64,000 bases of DNA from Malachius bipustulatus (Eukaryota > Arthropoda > Insecta > Coleoptera > Melyridae). The stretch spans positions 77,620,186 through 77,684,185 of the forward strand of contig OU342630.1 in assembly GCA_910589415.1 (NCBI GenBank), written 5' to 3'. Made by a program: the position numbers and the translations under genes. Shown here one piece after another: positions 56,677-64,000 of this stretch (the first letter of the stretch is position 1; each line of letters opens with the position of its first letter). The notes beneath the pieces are model-generated. The model was given only the letters and a program-made list of their open reading frames with translations. It was not told the origin of the DNA and did no database searches.

Positions 56677-59600
56677 TCAAGTTTTCAAAATCTCTTGCAA
56701 CTTTCCAAAATGGATTCTTAAAACTTTATCGGCACCGACACCTCTTCTCTTCTCAACACTAATCAGATGCAGCTCAATTCTAGGAACCAGTCTTTTGATC
56801 TCGTTTTTTATAAATTTCGACAGAGTGTACAACAACTGAAAATAAGGAGACGTACTGAAAGCCATATGTTTCTCTGTGACCGCGATCACGGCATCATCGA
56901 ACTCTTTAAACGCTGTCCGGTACAAATGCGAACTAACAATGATATTTACGACAGAAACTGCAGTGTTTCTCTGATTGTGGAACATGATAACTTCAAATAT
57001 TCCGGGAAGTAATTTTTTGGCAATTAACTGGAACATCCTGGCAGAAGTCGTACTTTTAATTAACTCGCTAGCTAACTTAAAAGCTTTAACGACATTAGCT
57101 TCAGATTCTTTGGGCGGATGATTAAAATAAGCGATTGAAATTTTTTCCAGCACTATAGCGGCAATTTCTTCATTATCCAGAATACTGAAGAATGGTGAAT
57201 CGGCTGATGTGAAGTGGGGTAAATACTTAACGGTCAAATCTCGGAGTAACCTGTCTAGGTACGGATCAGGTATTCTGTTGAGTTTAACGATCGCTTTGAT
57301 AAATAAATGCCATGTCTGTTTGACACCATTCAGTACGAACGGATGTAAGGATTTACCGACCATAAACTCTACGGGAAGTAAAAGAGCTGAGATGAGACGT
57401 GTCAAGGGACATGCAGTCTTATTTCTATCGTACAAGATCGATCCACAGTGAAGAAATGTCAATGCCATCGTTGTGTATAGTCTGATCACTATGGCTTCGT
57501 TATCAAGTCGAGAGAAATACTGAGTGATCCATCTGTCTGTTTGACCGAAGCAAATTTCACACAGTTTATTCGTTTCAGTTATGTGATTGACATGTTCCGT
57601 TTCTAACACCTCTATAAAACTAATTATGGGATCATTCAGTGGGGTAATTTTCGATTTAACGAAACCGGGTAAAATATTAAGTTTCAAGACGTGTTCTGTA
57701 ATTTGTTTGTATTCGTCCAGGGTGAGAATACAAATTTTCACCCACGACTGCAGTATAATTATTTCCTGTTCAGAAGACAATACGCATCTGTTGGGATAGT
57801 TTTCCATTATTTTTGATAAAAACTCGGCTGATACTTGTGCCGCTATGCTCTCCGAATTGAAGAAATTAAACGCATCTTTCGCCAGTAAGGGAAAAAGTAA
57901 ACTTATTTCCGCTCCTAGTTTCCCGATCGATTTTGGAGGAGTCGTCGAGTTCGTAACTTGTTTCAAGCAGGGATAAATTGTTTCCTTGAAACAGGGCTCC
58001 CATTCCACCCAGGCATTGTCTTTTGTGATACACTCGATTATATTTAGAATGGTGTTTATGACCGTCTTCAGATCGTTGTAGTAACACCTCTGCATGTACT
58101 GGTTCAACCACGGACCGATCAAAGACCACTGCTGCAGCTGCATGTTTGGACTGTTCGTTATCATGGACTCGAAGCCGGTGATGAACAGTTTTATCAGATG
58201 AAAATCCTTTTGTTCTGATGAAGCGGAATGAAGCATTTGACGCATGGGACCGGAAACTGGAGATATTTCTTTGTTCTCTTTTACATACTTGAGCAGCTGG
58301 AACACAAAATTAGGTTACAGTAGTTTCAATGTAGAGTGAAATATTGTAAAAGTGAAACATAGATAATAATGAATAGTAATAGCAAATTGTCCAAAAGATG
58401 TTTCACTTCAGCCATGTGGTCTGAACGCACAATTTTCTTCTTTTTTTTTTGTAATGTTTGTGAGAATGCAATAAAATGATTCTTTGGAAGCTCAATAAAA
58501 ATGTGTGCGATTTAACACACATTTGCATTATTATTTTTTAATATCTAATATACAGCCTTACTTTATTTTGCATGACATTTCTCCCTTCTTTTATTCCTCC
58601 CAATAAAACTGGCCTTAGTTATTTGTCTATCATGAGAGAATACCTGTACAAAAGTAACAAAAAAAAGTGTTCAACTTACAAGGGACATATAAATAATCCA
58701 AATAATCGATCTCTGATGTTTTTCCACCGGCAAGAGCTCTATTACTTGGACAATTTTCTTATTAACTTCGTCAAAGCTGATATTCAACAGGCAAAAATAT
58801 AAAAGCAACGTATTAAAGATCCCATGTTCGTTAAAATCCTTCAATTTGTGTGGGCTCAAATAAGAATAAATTCTTCCTTTCATCTTTCCCCAATGATGCT
58901 GGTGTTCTCTTAAGTGGTTCAATAGAAGAGCGATAAATAAGTGGAAATCGATTTCACAATCTCTGGGACACCACGTTATCGAGTCTATCAAATCTAGAAA
59001 CGAAGAAACACTCCCATATTGTGATATGTCTGTGTTTTGGGTATTCAGTCTTTTACTAAAATATTCCCACAATGCCTGATATATTTCAATTTTTGATGAT
59101 TTCAGCCACAATTTTGTGAGCAGTGGTTCTGCATATTTCAGGCATGAACTGATAGCAGATGAGGTTATCGAGTCATTTTTTATCACAGCCTTAATTTTTA
59201 TTTCTAAGAAATCAATGTTTTCGCATGCTGAAGGAGAAGTTTCCACATCAGCTCTGTCTCTGGATTCGGGAATGTGCAGAAGGGATAGCTCTTTCATCAG
59301 CCATATTGAAAATAATGGGTCTTCTTTTTCCAAAATTTGATTGAACATCTTCCAAAATAATTTTGTAGAATTGCACTGCTTGGCAATTAGCGCCTGTATG
59401 GAAAACCACTTATTTTTTATGCAGAAGCATACAAAGGCACTTTCAGCTTTACTGGAATGTAACACTTTACTGAGTTTAACAAAGTCCTTCATAAGAGAAA
59501 GTAAATGATTTTCCAAGCTTTCCTGTCCGCTTTCACAGGCAACTGCAAATAATATGAGGTAACGATGGACATCTAAGTATGTATGAAAGTACATGTAAAT

Positions 59601-60032
59601 AGGGCATTTGCTATTCTTCATTGATGATCTTGCTATTTTTGATAAAACTTCATTTGAGAATTTACTCATTGGTAACACTAGACAGGAAAATTTTTTGATT
59701 TCTGATATAGCTTTTTCTCGATAAATTTTGTCATTCGAAGATATTAATAAATTTCTCAGTAAAGCCCTGAATGCTTCGAGTAAATATTTCCTTGCAGCGG
59801 CTAGTGTATCGTAAGATATGTTAAAATCTTGAACTATGACACCTTGAATTATCATCCAACGTTTATTCATACATTTCGTAATTGTATCGATTTCTTCTAT
59901 TACAATATTTTTCAGATATGCAATTTCTTCAATTTTAACATATTCAGAATCTATGCTATGCTTTTGAATATCAAAAATATCGATGTATTTCCCTGGGGAA
60001 CAAATACATGTGAACCCCTCAGTCTCCAGCAT
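56677..60032 (-). CDS. MMS22L: MMS22L, replication-fork repair protein
   Basis: Two exons, 60032-58680 and 58296-56677, with GT (TCCCTT|GTAAGT) and AG (TTCCAG|CTGCTC) borders, joined in phase 0 to 990 residues. The junction region 'WGKMKGRIYSYLSPHKLKDF' .. 'QRSIIWIIYMSL|LLKYVKEN' matches human MMS22L ('GRIYSKF' and 'RALIWKGHMAFLL' in the same order). The second exon continues with helical-repeat sequence including 'HPFVLNGVKQTWHLFIKAI' and 'DPYLDRLLRDLTVKYLPHF'. MMS22L partners TONSL and loads RAD51 at stalled forks (known). It is shorter than the 1,243-residue human protein, mainly at the N-terminus. An in-frame stop lies just upstream of the ATG, so any missing N-terminus would need another exon. 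Confidence 0.85.
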
Positions 60033-60588
60033 TGTGAGGGGTTAATGTTAATGTTTCCTTACTACTTAATATAAAAGAGCGTGTATGGAGAAGCTTAACC
60101 ACTTCTTATAAGTTATAAGAACTTTATTAGTTGTATTGTGGTGTGACCCTGCTATCAGGAGGTCCCTCCTGGCTGGTCTCCAGGGAGGTTAGCAATTATT
60201 AATTTTCTGCTGCTTGTCCCCCTTTATATTCTTGAGAATTTCAGAACAGAGGAAAAAAAGACCCCACAATAATGGCACCAATATCCTTCAAGTTTAATCA
60301 GTTTTTGGTTCTGGTCATCTACCTGACTCCTGATTCCCTGTAGAAAAATGAACTTTTAAATTTTATAATGCCCAAAAACTCACATCTCACATTATTTTAG
60401 GCTGTTTTATTATTAAGGCTTAAAAAAAACATCAAAATATAAATTTTGAAATTTAAATTTATAACAGTCAATGTCATCAAATAGACAAGTCCTGACTAAT
60501 AAATTGCAGATATAAATATGACACAAATGTCAATGTCCAAGTGACGTTTAAATAGTAAGCGCGTTTACAGAACAGACACTCTTGGAAT
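60033..60588. other. MMS22L 5' flank
   Basis: Presumed promoter. A short palindromic stretch, CAGGAGGTCCCTCCTGG-like, lies at about 60158-60175. No gene is seen. Confidence 0.4.
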
Positions 60589-61466
60589 AGGGAACCTGCA
60601 TTACCGACACTGACGCCTACTAGGGTGGCGCATTCTCATTCTCGCAAAAAGTTGGGAGAAAAGTAGGGAATATCAAATTATTCAACTTCAAAAACGTTAG
60701 ATTTTCCATGAACGTACAACCGTCTAAAAATTTACATAATTTGTTATTAAGTCAGGTATTTTCTAAAAATGGTAAACTTTTGCTGCGTTAGAGGATTTTA
60801 TGATTTTAACATTTAACAATAAAAAGAGGGCTTTCTACTTGTTGACGTTGCCTAAAGGTAACTTTCTTAATATTTTAAATTAAACTCATTATAGTCGTCT
60901 CTATCAATACTTACATGTTGCTGGGATTTTTTGGACAAAAAAAAAAACCAGCAGACTTATTAATGATTATTATTGCAGAAAATATACGGGGCTAAAAATT
61001 TCCGTATACCTGAAACAAGTTTATCAGGATATCAGGTAGGTTTTATTACATCTTGATGAATCTTATTTTTAAGGATCAGTATGTATGGGAGGATCTTTTA
61101 AGGTACTTAGATCACTCTCTGTCGTCCGTGTGTCTCTCAAGACTGTTTTTCTCAGTAACTGCATTAGATATCGAGTTAAAAACCAAATCCAAATACTAAA
61201 GTCTAGAGATTCATAGATCCTAGACCCGCCGTAGTATGTTTTTAATACTCACTGAAACTACTGAAAGAGGATTCCTCGATTTCTCTTCGTGTTAATAATT
61301 TATGTTTCATTTTTAAAACTTTGTTTTATTGCCACTTGATAAATTTATTATTAATTTATCTACACCTGTGACTAAATCCAGCTGTTCAAAGATCACGCGT
61401 CATGTAAACGTCATCGAGTGAATGCGCTACTCTCGTAAGCGTTAGTGTCGGTAAAACAGGTACCCT
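60589..61466 (+). mobile_element. 878-bp TIR element with THAP-like start, possibly P-type
   Basis: The ends are AGGGAACCTGCATTACCGAC ACTGACGCC.. and (inward) AGGGTACCTGTTTTACCGAC ACTAACGCT.., about 44 bp, ending GTAGCGCA/GTGGCGCA. Inside, an ATG at 60769 opens 'MVNFCCVRGFYDFN' and, after a frame shift, 'KKRAFYLLTLPKG', the shape of the start of a THAP domain, as in P-element transposases. The expected Cys after VRG is Phe. No 8-bp target duplication was found. Other ends of the family are at 12937 and 48119. Confidence 0.6.
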
Positions 61467-63937
61467 AGTTGTAGCGAAGCAAAATATCTCCCGTGTTACA
61501 TTAAAGGATGAACAATAATAACACAAACATTTTGCGTTAGTACTGCCACCCGCGACCGAGGGTGTCCCACCACGGCAGGTCTGTCACTTTCCCGGCTATA
61601 TTTAAATTCAAATTTTATAGTTTTTATTACTTTATAATAATAATTTATGAAAATAAAAGCTATTCTAGTTGCACTACCAGTACTGACCTATTATTTTGAG
61701 ACGAATAATACAGACACAACCAAAGTTTCTTTACCTCCCCTCTTCATAAAAACCAAGAATAAACATATTTATGTGTCCAACAAAGACAATAATTTTTAAT
61801 AGTTATTACAATAATCTGATGTTATATTCAATAATAATTTTAGACTTGCTTTATTTATGTGATATTCTGGACAATTTCGTGAATTTGTAGAAAAAAATGT
61901 GTTGAGGATTATTTTTTCCGGAAAGCAAGAATTAGGACTATACCTACAGGGTGCATCCAAATAACACCGAAAAAAAATAAGGGAAGATTCTTTGGTAAAA
62001 AATAAACAAAAAATTTCCTATAAACGTGTGTCTGGAAATACACCCTTTTGAGATACAGGCTGTCAAAATAAGATTATTTTTCCAGTTTTTTGAAGATATC
62101 TCGCTTGAAGCCAGCGCTTGAATCATCACTGAATGAATGCTTTACCTCCACAGATCGAAATGTGAAATATTCATCTTTTTGAGTTCGTTTAAGTCATTAA
62201 TAAGTCCCATTTATCATCCCATTTTTACTATAACAGAGCTCAACATGATACCTACTGGAAATGTATATATATAAAAACTTTAATTAAAGTTGTGCTGCCT
62301 GTGTATCACAGGTTGCTAAAAACACAGCATAACAATCAATACAACAATAGTAGAAAAGTAATTAACGAGTAACAATAAATTAAGTAAAGAAAATAAAGTA
62401 ACATTAAGTATAAATATGTGTATGAATAATATGTAAAGTATCTAAGTAAATGGATTCTGCTATGTGACCAAGTAAATTTTTGTCAAATTTGAAGTCTTCG
62501 AAAAATTTAATAACACTGGAATTAATTGTGCCACGAGATCCAAACCATAAACCTCGAACACTCCATTCTCTTTCGCCGTAAAGATCTAAATATTTTTCTT
62601 GAAAATAAGGTATACATTTGCTGTAGATATTTTCTTTTTCTTGTTGAAGAGAAAATTGTTTAAAAGTAGGAAAATAAAAAACTGTTTTACAATAACTACA
62701 AAATGTTTTATTATTTTTTTATTGTAATAGAATATATACATTTAAACTTTTAGATTTTGAACACATTTATTTAATTCTGCAATTTAATGTGAAGCTTAAT
62801 AATTATTATTATACTGTATTTAGTGTATTCCAAATTTATTCGGACCGCGGTTGTTCATGAAAAATTAGCTGATTCCCCCGGTATAAAGTTGTAGTTTTTG
62901 TCAATAAACTGAAAATAAATTTTGACAGTGGATGTCTTCTTTTAACTTTCTTTTGGCCGATTTAATCTTTAGAAGTTGTCAAGTTTCCATAATTATCATG
63001 ATACACGAAAATGCCAGAAATATTGACCAAAGAAACAGAAATTGGTTTAGAAAATACATTCTTTGCTTGAATATAGCTATAATGCTGTAGAATATCTGCC
63101 TGCAACAGTAATTTCACAGCTTTTGGAGACATTTATTGGGGTAATCCATGAGATAATTATTATTATTGTATGGGAATTCTTTGAAAGTATAAATTGAATG
63201 TGTCCCAATTCGAAAAAAACCCACTTTATAGATAAGTATAGGTACTCACCTATGTAATGTTCACAGAAATAAATTATAATTGAATGGATTATGGTAAAGT
63301 TCAGGTGTGTTCATTATAATGTAATGGTCGGTACTACGATATTAGATGTACCGTGTTCAAAACAAATACTAAAGACGAGAAAGGAAGAGACTTACAGAAA
63401 AATATATGATTATTTAGAGATATGAATTAGTTTCATGATATTTGGAAATATTGCTCTAATCTGAGTTTACTTACATTATGACATTATCACAAACACTCAT
63501 AATCTATAACTTTTACACTTGTCAGTTGCTGTCAAGTGTATGATAGTTGATCAAGTTGATCATTTTCATAATCCATAGCCAACTTGATCCAGATAGAGTT
63601 GGAATAGACTATAGGTTAAAAATTTAAAGAGTTGTATTTTTATAAAAATATGAATTAATTTTATATTTGTAACTTATTTTTATACACTCATAGTAAGATA
63701 TTCATGCAAGCTTTCCATGAATTTATTTAATCACAAATTGGAACAGCACTCTTATTTGAACATTGAACATGGATGAATAATATGCGCTGTCAAACATCTG
63801 TCAAGCTGGTAGCTTGTGCAAACTTTGAACAGCAATTTTTATATTTTTAATTGGTCGCCTTTTTTGACCCTGACAAAAATTATGTGTTCTTGGTGTGATA
63901 TGGCAGACTGAGGAGCTGAAATTACAGTGAAACGTCA
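61467..63937. other. Terminal intergenic stretch
   Basis: AT-rich and repeat-like. An ACAGGGTGCATCCAAATAAC end at about 61948 marks a further MITE-type element. 62690-62400 (minus) has a coding-like frame listed separately. 63800-63930 may be promoter and 5' UTR for the frame at 63938. Confidence 0.4.
62400..62690 (-). pseudogene. Coding-like fragment, probably retroelement
   Basis: An open minus-strand stretch of about 95 codons reads 'YFPTFKQFSLQQEKENIYSK', 'YLDLYGEREWSVRGLWFGSR', 'GTINSSVIKFFEDF'. Charge and composition look coding, but there is no start codon or splice context. The 'WxVxGLWFGxRGTI' block reminds me of arthropod retroelement proteins; I cannot name the family. Confidence 0.35.
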
Positions 63938-64000
63938 ATGTCTCTGTTGTCACCAGCACCAGACCGGTCTCCAGATGACCATCTGAAGTTGTTCATAGAA
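63938..64000 (+). CDS. Possible start of a gene, cut by window end
   Basis: An ATG at 63938 opens 21 codons, 'MSLLSPAPDRSPDDHLKLFI' and onward, with no stop before the window ends. The polar, proline-containing start and higher GC than its surroundings look coding. The protein is not recognised. The ATG context is GTCAATGT (C at -2, T at -3). Confidence 0.4.
   Translation, partial: MSLLSPAPDRSPDDHLKLFIE

Overview
The window is nuclear DNA of an insect, probably a holometabolous one such as a beetle. It is AT-rich, has short spliced exons with GT/AG introns, single-copy metazoan genes, and a dense load of insect-type transposons (hAT, mariner/Tc1-type, pogo-like, I-type and other LINEs, fold-back MITEs). 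The species cannot be named from sequence alone.

Layout. 181-1284 (+) is the 3' half of Rcc1. It converges with a very compact minus-strand cluster (3799 to 1546): CMC4, an unrecognised 81-aa membrane protein, an NDUFAF8-like twin-CX9C protein and the GPI mannosyltransferase PIGM. Neighbouring frames in this cluster overlap or lie 29 nt apart, so it looks polycistronic. 5340-7025 (+) and 12710-10815 (-) are two tail-to-tail paralogous C2H2 zinc-finger genes with 13 and 16 fingers. The first has lost its last fingers to a stop codon and a MITE. A 1,046-bp hAT element with a perfect 8-bp target duplication lies between them. 15407-13868 (-) is the proteasome ATPase Rpt4/PSMC6 in seven exons. 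23732-18461 (-) is the axonemal radial-spoke protein CFAP91. 24810-27350 holds decayed LINEs, one interrupted by a 73-bp SINE-like insertion.

44589-29147 (-) is a FAM234-type membrane protein in 13 exons that splice in frame to 987 codons. Its introns hold nested transposons, a 230-bp GACGT-rich satellite and several LINE relics. 48514-49179 (+) is MED18. 51671-54255 (-) is a 5'-truncated I-type LINE with an intact RT, RNase H and zinc knuckle. Three fold-back or TIR elements follow (54.3-56.3 kb). 60032-56677 (-) is MMS22L in two exons. 60589-61466 is a short TIR element with a possible THAP start, whose ends recur at 12.9 and 48.1 kb. The last 63 bases appear to open another + strand gene.

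The host genes are mostly housekeeping genes: mitochondrial biogenesis, GPI anchors, proteasome, Mediator, replication-fork repair, cilium and nuclear transport. They do not form a pathway. The most unusual items are the overlapping CMC4/81-aa/NDUFAF8/PIGM locus, the block-amplified and truncated zinc-finger gene, hammerhead-like motifs of Penelope type, and the nested inverted-repeat elements in FAM234.
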